A stretch of 64,000 nucleotides of DNA from Bacteroides sp. GTDB lineage: Bacteria > Bacteroidota > Bacteroidia > Bacteroidales > Bacteroidaceae. Of this stretch, positions 50,800-58,619 are shown in pieces; the first letter of the stretch is position 1; each line of letters starts with the position of its first letter. The stretch is from contig JALCME010000008.1 of assembly GCA_022648295.1 (NCBI GenBank), positions 95,632-159,631 on the forward strand, read 5' to 3'. The position numbers and the translations under genes are program-made. The notes under the pieces were generated by a model. That model ran no database searches and was not told the DNA's origin. It was given only the letters and a program-made list of their open reading frames with translations.

Positions 50800-53700
50800 A
50801 TGAATTATAAAGAAGGCCTTGAACAACTCAGAAGAAAGATTAATAACGGTGAAGTTTCCGCTATGATAGGTGCAGGTTTCTCTAAAAACGTGTATAAAGA
50901 CTATCCGTTATGGGATGACTTACTGCACGATATGGTATATCAACTTTATCAATCTGAGATTGATCTTGGCTTTCAGACCCAAATGCACAATAATCCCAAC
51001 GTAAAGACCTGCAAAGATAAATACTGCCAAAGCAAGATTAAAGAAATCACCGAACGAGAAGGCTACCTGGATATTGTCTCACTCTATATCAGGAAAAAGG
51101 GATATCGCGAAGCTGCAGAAACTTACATTGAAGAGCGCATTCCAAGTATTGGTGAAAACAGTCTCTTGCTAGACCTAAGAAGGACTGGAGAAACAATGCA
51201 ATTGAAGAATAGTGATTTCGATGCTCATAAGAAACTACTGGAAGGCAATTGGGATAATATATACACCACAAATTATGACAAGCTGCTTGAAATTACAAAA
51301 AGAATGTACCAAAAATCATGGGACATTATAAGAAACTCTTCTGATCTATCCTTTAATAAACTAAAAAAGAAAATTATTAAATTGCATGGGGATTTATGCA
51401 GTGACAACAATTCTTTTGAATTTGACGGGAATCATCATCACCGATATATTATATCTAAAGAAGACTACGAAAATTACCCAACCCAACATGAAGCATTTAC
51501 CCAATTAATGCGTATATCCTTATTACAAGGAACTTTTTGCTTATTTGGTTTCTCCGGAACTGATCCCAATTTCATCGCTTGGATTAAATGGGTTAGGGAT
51601 ATATTGGTAAATGACAATAACAAAAATGAAGATAAAGAAAAGAAATATAAGATTTTCCTTATTGATATGACCGATAAGAAACCGAAATCTGATAAACAAT
51701 TATTTTACGAAAATCATAAAATATTTCATATACCACTGCTATGTAATGAAGTAAAAGAAATAATAGGAAAGCCCGATTCAACTGAGCCCAAAGAATTAAT
51801 AAACTCTCTATTAGACTATTTATCTATTAATACCCTAAACAATGATAGTATCAACTATTTATCACCACACACATATCAAGCACTTTGGAGTCAAGTATGT
51901 CGACATCAACTAAAGAACAAAACAAGCATTGATCCAATCCTTGAACAACTTTACTGCATCAAGCCTCATAATCGAATAGTAAGTACTACAGGTAGCCAAG
52001 AATACTTGTGCCAAACGCTCATCAAGTATACAGAAAAAGGGGAGTTATTGAATGAACAAGAAAAGGAACTATTATTATTAGCCTTACAAGATATTTATTA
52101 TCTCCCGGAGCAAAACCCTTATTTAACAAAAGTGCTGGAAGAACAACTTTCTTCAGATAAAGATAAACGATTTTTGAATGAATTCAAAAATCGCAGCATT
52201 ACCTTAAGTGACCCTTTTATCGAACTATCCCTTGAGAATAATGACCATCTCACTTATGCTTATGAAGCAGTATTACGCAATGCCTTCATACTGGATTTCA
52301 CGACACTAAAGAACATTTTATCTAAATGGCATCCAGAAGGAACATTTATACCTAAAAAAGCGTTGTTCTTATCTTTATTTAATAAAGAGGAAGCTAAAAA
52401 GATCTTATTGGAATATACCGATACAGTAGTAGAAATCAAAGAAAGATACTATGCTACTCAATTACTAAACTTAATCAACTGGATATACCCACCTGCATAT
52501 TCCACAGAACAATATGAGAACCAAAATATAGAAGGATTGTATGAGTTAAGGAGGGCTTTTATAGACAAAGTTATAATCAAGAATAAAGATATTAAATCTT
52601 ATGGGAACAACGGTGAAACATATCAGATAGGAGGTACAAACAATAATTACGAGTATTCTTTACGAGTATTACAGTTTTTAGTAGAATTTCCTGTATTTAC
52701 AGGCTTTTATAATTATATAACCGTAATGGATACTAAAAATTGGTATAAGGTTTTCAAAAATATATTTGAAGAACATCCCTTCCCTGCATTATTTTATAGT
52801 TTACAGTGCCCATCAGGAGGAAAAGAAATTATTAAACGCATTGGGCAAGAATATGCCTATTCAGATAGTTTACAAACAAAACTTCCTCAGCTTTTAGAGG
52901 TAATGTTAAATGCTTTAATAAATAAGGATACTCCTATTTTTCTACGAGACAACCTATTTGAGATTTCAAAAGAGCTTTTTGTCACAGTTAAGCCAAATAA
53001 ATGGGAAAAGCAGTTCCTTAATATTTGGAAGGTTGAAGTATGTCCAAACTACAATAAGCTTGAAACCCATACGTCAATATTTAGATTTGTATGCACTGCT
53101 TTACAGTACATAAAATCGAAAAAGACTAAAACTGCTATCATATCAGACTGCCTGGAAAGAGCTAAACAAAATAAAGATATCAGCATCGCTTTTCTATATT
53201 ATCTTAATATATCAAAGAGCCCCATTCAAGTAGACAATGATCTACAGAACAAGATAGATTTATTTGTCTCAGAAATAGAGCCCCTAAAAGAATTCACAAT
53301 AGCAGGAAATATCTTTCAGATTCTATCACCTGCAAACATAAAGACCCTTACATCAAAGATAGATGATGAAGTAATAGAAACAGCGCCAAATACTGATTAC
53401 ACACTTTCCCCCATAACATACTTTGCAAAAAAGAGTAAGGGAGAAATACTACGAAAATTAAAACGAGCAATAATCCAGAATAAGAGATTATGGGATAATG
53501 GCATACAGGAGAAGAGTGCTTCTCCTGTCAATTTTATTAAGTTATCATCTTTAAAAAACAACATCAAATGGAATAAAGAAGAAACACATGAGATATATTC
53601 AAAATTAAAAAGTAGCTTTAGCCAAATGATAGAAAGTTCATATTTTAAGGAGAGAAATGAACCATTTTTTCCCCTATTTAAATATAGTAGTCTTCTTAAC

Positions 53701-54222
53701 GAAATGATTGAATTTATAGATGATTATGAAAAAGAGCTTTCCACCGAAAACGATATATTGGAAATACGCACAAGCATAATCACTAAGTTTCAAGAATTGG
53801 GAGAAGATATTGATGTGAACAAAGCCTTACTTTCTGACGATAACAACCAGATTGTTAATGGACTGAACCGACTTTATCAAAACATACTTAAATTTAAAAT
53901 TGAAGATTATGAAATATCTATTAATTTATTGATTGACCGGATTTTATTTAAAAAGAAAGAAGGACTTGATAACTGCCTTCAATACTTAACATATTACATG
54001 CTAAAGAAATATAATAAAAATAATATATCTGAAGTTATAATTGAAAAGTTGCAATATATGCTAAATATGTATACTACAAAAGACCTTCAAGATTTGGAAT
54101 TGGATGTACCTTCCAATACTAAATACCTGATTCAACTATCAGAATCGTTGCATAAAATGGGGTATAACTCTAATGACTACTGGCTTTCACTAAAAAAGTC
54201 CAGGCGTTTCAATAACTTATAA
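50800..54222 (+). CDS. Large SIR2-domain protein, candidate NADase anti-phage effector
   Basis: The 1140-residue cytoplasmic protein has an N-terminal SIR2-like domain of the SIR2_2 type (about 10-330). It shows the NAD-binding GAGFSKN (24-30), TTNYDKLLE (Asn158), KLHGDL (His196, the usual catalytic His) and FGFSGTDPNF (Ser252, Asp255). The remaining 800 residues are Lys/Glu-rich, mostly alpha-helical and repeat-like, with no domain I can name. This layout (SIR2 plus a long helical sensor) is that of DSR-type defence proteins, which deplete NAD+ on phage infection. It sits beside an ADP-ribosyltransferase-like toxin operon. Lower G+C than the adjacent core genes suggests acquisition. The defence role is inference. 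Confidence 0.8.
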   Translation: MNYKEGLEQLRRKINNGEVSAMIGAGFSKNVYKDYPLWDDLLHDMVYQLYQSEIDLGFQTQMHNNPNVKTCKDKYCQSKIKEITEREGYLDIVSLYIRKKGYREAAETYIEERIPSIGENSLLLDLRRTGETMQLKNSDFDAHKKLLEGNWDNIYTTNYDKLLEITKRMYQKSWDIIRNSSDLSFNKLKKKIIKLHGDLCSDNNSFEFDGNHHHRYIISKEDYENYPTQHEAFTQLMRISLLQGTFCLFGFSGTDPNFIAWIKWVRDILVNDNNKNEDKEKKYKIFLIDMTDKKPKSDKQLFYENHKIFHIPLLCNEVKEIIGKPDSTEPKELINSLLDYLSINTLNNDSINYLSPHTYQALWSQVCRHQLKNKTSIDPILEQLYCIKPHNRIVSTTGSQEYLCQTLIKYTEKGELLNEQEKELLLLALQDIYYLPEQNPYLTKVLEEQLSSDKDKRFLNEFKNRSITLSDPFIELSLENNDHLTYAYEAVLRNAFILDFTTLKNILSKWHPEGTFIPKKALFLSLFNKEEAKKILLEYTDTVVEIKERYYATQLLNLINWIYPPAYSTEQYENQNIEGLYELRRAFIDKVIIKNKDIKSYGNNGETYQIGGTNNNYEYSLRVLQFLVEFPVFTGFYNYITVMDTKNWYKVFKNIFEEHPFPALFYSLQCPSGGKEIIKRIGQEYAYSDSLQTKLPQLLEVMLNALINKDTPIFLRDNLFEISKELFVTVKPNKWEKQFLNIWKVEVCPNYNKLETHTSIFRFVCTALQYIKSKKTKTAIISDCLERAKQNKDISIAFLYYLNISKSPIQVDNDLQNKIDLFVSEIEPLKEFTIAGNIFQILSPANIKTLTSKIDDEVIETAPNTDYTLSPITYFAKKSKGEILRKLKRAIIQNKRLWDNGIQEKSASPVNFIKLSSLKNNIKWNKEETHEIYSKLKSSFSQMIESSYFKERNEPFFPLFKYSSLLNEMIEFIDDYEKELSTENDILEIRTSIITKFQELGEDIDVNKALLSDDNNQIVNGLNRLYQNILKFKIEDYEISINLLIDRILFKKKEGLDNCLQYLTYYMLKKYNKNNISEVIIEKLQYMLNMYTTKDLQDLELDVPSNTKYLIQLSESLHKMGYNSNDYWLSLKKSRRFNNL

Positions 54223-54321
54223 GCCAAGTCATCAGTGCACAGTAGAATAATTAAGACGTAAATCCATGAATCTGAAAGTTGATATTATTCTTGTTTCAAA
54301 AGGAGAATGATGATAAAATAT

Positions 54322-54329
54322 TATATTTG
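54322..54329 (+). promoter_or_regulatory. -7 box of the DUF3791/DUF3990 operon
   Basis: TATATTTG matches TAnnTTTG and lies 65 bp before the ATG at 54394, so the module is transcribed apart from the SIR2 gene. Confidence 0.5.
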
Positions 54330-54353
54330 CAAGTATAAACAAAGGGAGATTGT

Positions 54354-54407
54354 ATGGAAGATAAAAGTCTAAATCATATAAAAACAGTGATATATGAGAG
54401 AATTTAA
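54354..54407 (+). CDS. Possible 17-codon leader ORF overlapping the DUF3791 start
   Basis: ATG at 54354 follows a purine-rich GGGAG and encodes MEDKSLNHIKTVIYERI before TAA. It overlaps the first codons of the DUF3791 gene in another frame, so it could couple translation, or be the true N-terminus after a frameshift. It is too short to be called with confidence. Confidence 0.25.
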   Translation: MEDKSLNHIKTVIYERI

Positions 54408-54687
54408 TGAGAAATTGAACAGTCCTAACTTTCAAAACATGGGTAGAATGGAGATGATGCCGGAAAAGAAAGAAACATTCAATAAAATAGAATATGTGAT
54501 AAGCTGTGTAGGGGCTTTTGCATCAAAATATAGCTTATCCAATTCGCAGGCCTACGCCTATCTGCGTAGATTCAGTGGCATAGATTTCCTGATTGATTGT
54601 TATTCGGCTGAACATACTTTGTCCATTGACGATGCAGTTGAAGATATACAAGCCATTTGCTTTAAGAAAGGAGGACGCATAGCATGA
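54394..54687 (+). CDS. DUF3791 family protein, probable antitoxin-like partner
   Basis: The 97-residue protein has the DUF3791 core in its second half: KIEYVISCVGAFASKYSLSN, AYAYLRRFSGIDFLIDCY and the LSIDDAVEDIQAIC helix. In other genomes DUF3791 genes stand before DUF3990 genes as tight pairs, interpreted as toxin-antitoxin-like modules. The first 20 residues (up to MGRMEMMPEKK) are poorly conserved in style, and internal ATGs at 54439 and later are possible starts. Its stop overlaps the start of the next gene by 4 bp (ATGA). Confidence 0.7.
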   Translation: MREFNEKLNSPNFQNMGRMEMMPEKKETFNKIEYVISCVGAFASKYSLSNSQAYAYLRRFSGIDFLIDCYSAEHTLSIDDAVEDIQAICFKKGGRIA

Positions 54688-55175
54688 TTACTTTGTATCA
54701 TGGCTCGAATGTAGATATCAAGCAAATAGATCTTACGCGCTCAAAACAAGGAAAAGATTTTGGATGTGGGTTTTATCTGAATGCCGATAAACAACAAGCT
54801 TCAGATATGGCCAAACGTACCACAAGACGTTTAATGGCAGGTAGGCCTATCATTAATGCCTATACATTTGACGATTCAATTCTAAACAGTCCTAATGACT
54901 TGAAGGTTAAAATATTCAATGATTACTCAGTAGAATGGGCTAACTTTGTGCTGAAGAATAGAAAAAATAGCAAAGATACTCCTGCACATCCTTATGATAT
55001 AGTCATCGGCCCTATAGCTAATGATACCGTCGGTGTTCAGATTCGTCGCTATATTATGGGATATATCAGTATTGAAAACCTTATAAAAGAATTACAATTC
55101 CAAGGTAATCATGCTGTACAATACTTCTTTGGCACTGAAAAAGCAATCCACTTATTAAAGAAAGTAAATGTATGA
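54684..55175 (+). CDS. DUF3990 ADP-ribosyltransferase-like protein, probable toxin
   Basis: The 163-residue protein fits DUF3990, a family with an ADP-ribosyltransferase-type fold. The visible motifs are TLYHGSNVDI (the His strand), KDFGCGFYLNADKQQASDMAKR (the FGxGFY strand-helix unit) and PYDIVIGPIANDTVG, which is family-specific. Such enzymes would use NAD+ to modify a target; the target is unknown. It is coupled by ATGA overlaps to DUF3791 upstream and to a 73-residue protein downstream, as in a TA operon. It lies about 460 bp from the SIR2 gene. Confidence 0.75.
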   Translation: MITLYHGSNVDIKQIDLTRSKQGKDFGCGFYLNADKQQASDMAKRTTRRLMAGRPIINAYTFDDSILNSPNDLKVKIFNDYSVEWANFVLKNRKNSKDTPAHPYDIVIGPIANDTVGVQIRRYIMGYISIENLIKELQFQGNHAVQYFFGTEKAIHLLKKVNV

Positions 55176-55393
55176 ACAACGATATTCAATTTCAGATAGA
55201 GTGTCTTTCAACTGAGCTTACAACCATGTTGATGGACGAATACGGATGGGACATGAAGCATGCCTTGGATGAGCTCTATTCGTCAGAAACCTACAAAAGG
55301 CTGAACGACCCGGAGACTGGATTATACTATGAAAGTGCAGTCTATGTCTTTTCGTATCTAAAAAATGAAATTGAAACAGGAATAGTGAAATAG
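55172..55393 (+). CDS. Small protein of the DUF3990 operon
   Basis: The 73-residue protein is acidic and helical (ECLSTELTTMLMDEYGWDMKHALDELYSS, LYYESAVYVFSYLKNEIE). Its start overlaps the DUF3990 stop by 4 bp. Small proteins of this style often follow DUF3990 genes in Bacteroidales, so it may be a second antitoxin or accessory protein. I do not recognise a named family. Confidence 0.62.
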   Translation: MNNDIQFQIECLSTELTTMLMDEYGWDMKHALDELYSSETYKRLNDPETGLYYESAVYVFSYLKNEIETGIVK

Positions 55394-55422
55394 ACAGCGC
55401 CTCATTTAGCGGCACCAGCCAT

Positions 55423-57300
55423 TCAGCCTTCGATTTCACTTAATTCCAGCCAACGCATCGTTTTCTCATCAATCAAATCGGTCACAACGGGTAGCCTTTT
55501 TGACTTTTCTGTTAGCTCCTCCACGGAAAGCTGTCCACCGCACAACGCTTCTTCAATGCCCTTCTTTTCTTCCTCAAGTGCAGCAATATCCTGCTCCAGT
55601 TGTTCAAATTCTTTCTTCTCCTTATAGGACATCCGGCGTTTATCATTAAGCCGGACTCTTTCCGTCTTTTCTTCCTGAGACTTTCCCCCATCTTTCTCCT
55701 TTTCCTTCTCCAGCCGGGCATTCTCATCTTTCCAGCCCCGATACTGTGTATAGTTACCCGGAAAGTTACGAATGTCTGCCTGGCCGTTAAAGACCAAAAG
55801 GTGGTCGACGACCTTATCCATAAAATAGCGGTCGTGGCTGACCACCATGACGCATCCCTTAAAACCCTGCAAATATTCTTCCAACACATTGAGGGTAATG
55901 ATGTCAAGGTCGTTGGTAGGTTCGTCCAAAACAAGAAAATTGGGATTGCGCATCAACACGGTGCATAAATACAGCCGACGCTTTTCTCCTCCACTCAGCT
56001 TATAGACATAACTATGCTGGGTCTCGGGAGTGAATAGAAAGTGCTGAAGGAATTGTGAAGCGGTAAGCTGCTTCCCGTCACCAAACTCTATCATTTCAGC
56101 AATGTTCTGTACCACATCAATGACCTTCATTTGGTCATCAAACTGTAGCCCATCTTGCGAATAATAACCGAAGCGTACCGTTTCCCCTATATCAATGGTA
56201 CCCGAATCGGGCTTCTCATCTCCAATTAGTATTTTAATGAAGGTAGATTTTCCCGTACCGTTATTTCCCACTATACCCATCTTTTCATATCGGGAAAAGA
56301 CATAAGAGAAATCTTCCAATATCTTTAAATCACCAAATGACTTGTAAAGATGGTCTGCTTCAAATATCTTATTCCCAATATAGGAAGCTTTGACATCCAG
56401 CTTTACATTGCTGTCATCGAAGTGCTGTTTAGCGACCTTCTCCAAATCGTAAAAAGCATTCTCACGATAACGTGCTTTATGTCCGCGTGCCTGTGGCATT
56501 CGGCGCATCCAGTCCAATTCGGTCCGGTATAAATTGTTGGCACGGGCAATCTCGGCATTGGTAGCATCCATACGCTCCTGACGCTTCTCCAAATAATAGC
56601 TATAATTGCCTTTATATTGATAAATCTGACAATTGTCTATCTCCAGAATTTCCGAGCACACCCGATCAAGGAAGTAACGGTCATGCGTCACCATCAACAA
56701 ACTCAAATTCGTCCGGCGCAAATACTCCTCCAACCACTCAGTCATATCCAAGTCAAGGTGATTGGTCGGTTCATCCAGTATCAATAAATCAGGTTCGGTA
56801 ATCAACGTATTGGCCAAAGCAACCCGCTTCAACTGCCCACCGGAAAGATGCTTTATGAGCTGATCAAATTGATGTATCTTCAGTTGAGAAAGAATTTGCT
56901 TTGCTTTCTGTTCATACTCCCATGCCTTTTCATGCTCCATTCGCAACAAGATGTCATCCAGCCCCGGATGTCCCTCCGTCTCCATGCAATGTTCGTATTC
57001 CTTAATCAACTCCACGGTGCTGTTTCCATGACTGAAACATGCCTCCAGAACAGTTAGTTCACCGGAATATTGAGGATTCTGCTCCAGATACCCCACCTTT
57101 AAATCACGACGGAAAGAAATGGTACCTCCATCATATCCTTCCTTTCCGGCTATGATATTCAATAAGGTAGTTTTTCCACTGCCGTTTTTAGCAATCAAAC
57201 CTATTCTTTGTCCTTCGGAGAGACCAAAAGATATATTTTCAAATAAGACCAAATCACCAAAAGACTTAGTCAAGTTTTCTATCTGCAAATAACTAACCAA
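55423..57300 (-). CDS. ABC-F family ATPase (Uup-like)
   Basis: The 625-residue cytoplasmic protein has two ABC domains and no membrane helices, so it is a translation-associated ABC-F protein, not a transporter. Walker A sites are AKNGSGKTT and GNNGTGKST. The signatures are LSGGQLKRVALA and LSGGEKRRLYL, with Walker B LLILDEPTNHLDL and FLVLDEPTNDLD. The interdomain linker is rich in Arg and aromatic residues (ELDWMRRMPQARGHKARYR). The C-terminal charged coiled coil is typical of Uup. The start codon appears to be TTG at 57300 (VSYLQIEN), as no in-frame ATG lies close upstream. It ends 30 bp past the convergent small gene. Confidence 0.9.
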   Translation of the reverse strand: MVSYLQIENLTKSFGDLVLFENISFGLSEGQRIGLIAKNGSGKTTLLNIIAGKEGYDGGTISFRRDLKVGYLEQNPQYSGELTVLEACFSHGNSTVELIKEYEHCMETEGHPGLDDILLRMEHEKAWEYEQKAKQILSQLKIHQFDQLIKHLSGGQLKRVALANTLITEPDLLILDEPTNHLDLDMTEWLEEYLRRTNLSLLMVTHDRYFLDRVCSEILEIDNCQIYQYKGNYSYYLEKRQERMDATNAEIARANNLYRTELDWMRRMPQARGHKARYRENAFYDLEKVAKQHFDDSNVKLDVKASYIGNKIFEADHLYKSFGDLKILEDFSYVFSRYEKMGIVGNNGTGKSTFIKILIGDEKPDSGTIDIGETVRFGYYSQDGLQFDDQMKVIDVVQNIAEMIEFGDGKQLTASQFLQHFLFTPETQHSYVYKLSGGEKRRLYLCTVLMRNPNFLVLDEPTNDLDIITLNVLEEYLQGFKGCVMVVSHDRYFMDKVVDHLLVFNGQADIRNFPGNYTQYRGWKDENARLEKEKEKDGGKSQEEKTERVRLNDKRRMSYKEKKEFEQLEQDIAALEEEKKGIEEALCGGQLSVEELTEKSKRLPVVTDLIDEKTMRWLELSEIEG

Positions 57301-57358
57301 TTCTATTCTATTTTATTATTTGATACAGCGTTTTTATCGTCACAAAGAGCCAACTATC

Positions 57359-58177
57359 TCAAAGGATAGACTTCCCCATATCGGTATAAGTCTCGGTAAG
57401 ATTACAAGGCTGTCCGTTTTTTATTTTACTCCAGACCAATTTCATAGGATCGAGCCATTCTCCGGTAGTGTGGTTCATCAATACCGGCACTTCCCGATTG
57501 CCATCTATCATAGACATCCATTCCAGTCCATCCACCTCATTACACAAAATGACGCACAACACTATCCCCAGAGAAAGCCACGCCTCCCTCTTTTTAGGAC
57601 TGATAGCACCACTATCCACCACCATTTGCATATTGACAATATCTTCTTCCGTCCCTTGAAAATCTTTTTTCAACTGTTCTTTCACCGTAGCGGCAATCCA
57701 TTCAAAAGACTCATTGATCTGGTAAATTTCAGATAAACGGGCCGGTACAATCTCTGCCGGATACTTCATTCCCTCCTTACGGACGTCTAAAGTCTCTATT
57801 ATTTTTTCTGCCACAGTATATGAATCATGTTCACGCACAGTAAAAGAACACTCAACAGAAATGTTTCCAATGCCTATAACCCAAAAATAGGAAGTGAATG
57901 TCTCGCCATCCTCTTCATACGTATCTTCACTATAAGCACACTCCCGATGTCCGACTTTTACTAATGAAGCAGATTTATTTTCCCGCAATTCCCGTTTTAC
58001 GGAATCTTCGCCATATTTAGCATCTCCCTTGTATGCGGATATTCTAAAATTTCCACTCCACACATCGGGATCATAGAAAAGAAAAGAGCCTTCACCATCC
58101 TCAAATTCATTCCAATTCTCAGGATATCTGATAGAGAACCATGCTCCCGGAGAAATAAATTTCTTACCTTGTTCCAT
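57359..58177 (-). CDS. DUF3805/DUF3806 family protein
   Basis: The 272-residue cytoplasmic protein has an N-terminal DUF3805 part (about 1-120, ISPGAWFSIRYPENWNEFEDGEGSFLFYDP; VECSFTVREHD). The C-terminal part is DUF3806-like (KREAWLSLGIVLCVILCNEVDGLEWMSM; LWSKIKNGQ-type end LVWSKIKNG). Similar proteins occur in Bacteroides and have no known function; the N-terminal part recalls PsbP/LolA-like beta sandwich folds of type VI immunity-like proteins, but that is speculation. The ATG at 58177 (MEQGKKFIS) is chosen over one at 58237. It lies 58 bp before the ABC-F gene in the same direction. Confidence 0.75.
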   Translation of the reverse strand: MEQGKKFISPGAWFSIRYPENWNEFEDGEGSFLFYDPDVWSGNFRISAYKGDAKYGEDSVKRELRENKSASLVKVGHRECAYSEDTYEEDGETFTSYFWVIGIGNISVECSFTVREHDSYTVAEKIIETLDVRKEGMKYPAEIVPARLSEIYQINESFEWIAATVKEQLKKDFQGTEEDIVNMQMVVDSGAISPKKREAWLSLGIVLCVILCNEVDGLEWMSMIDGNREVPVLMNHTTGEWLDPMKLVWSKIKNGQPCNLTETYTDMGKSIL

Positions 58178-58308
58178 TATTGTAATATAAAAATTAGTTT
58201 TTAAAGAACACTTCAGCAAGACTTCAAAAGCATCCACAAAGGGAGAGTCTTTACATCATGCCAGCAAAAGTAATACTAGCATGATTCATATGCAAACAAT
58301 CGAAATAA

Positions 58309-58338
58309 AAATAGCCGATTCTCACGAACCGGCTATTT
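58309..58338. terminator. Hairpin terminator
   Basis: A 9-bp perfect stem AAATAGCCG (58309-58317) / CGGCTATTT (58330-58338) with A/T flanks lies between susD and the DUF3805 gene. Confidence 0.6.
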
Positions 58339-58535
58339 CAATCATCATCTATGAATGAAGACTTTTTTGGGTCTTCAATTTCTATATCATTAATTTCAAA
58401 AACTTATTGTTTATTTTGAAATAGGAATACAAAAGCTAATACTACATTTGAGACAAAGATAAGAATTGTAATATAAGTATCTATATTATTTTTAAATATT
58501 TAATTAACGAACCGGGATTTAAGTAATATTGTAAA

Positions 58536-58566
58536 AAGCCAGCTGACCCATTGGACCAACTGGCTT
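58536..58566 (-). terminator. Terminator of the second susCD operon
   Basis: The stem AAGCCAG (58536-58542) / CTGGCTT (58560-58566) is followed on the minus strand by a run of T (AAAAA on the plus strand), about 54 bp after the susD stop. Confidence 0.65.
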
Positions 58567-58619
58567 CTGAAATATAGTTTCTATAAAAGTGAATCTATAT
58601 CACTTATTATCTATTAAAT

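Larger units (their letters stand above)
58178..58619 (-). other. 442-bp intergenic region between susD and the DUF3805 gene
   Basis: Three hairpins lie here: AAGCCAG/CTGGCTT (58536-58566) next to susD, TGAAGAC/GTCTTCA (58356-58377), and AAATAGCCG/CGGCTATTT (58309-58338). The remainder is A/T-rich and shows no gene. Confidence 0.55.
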
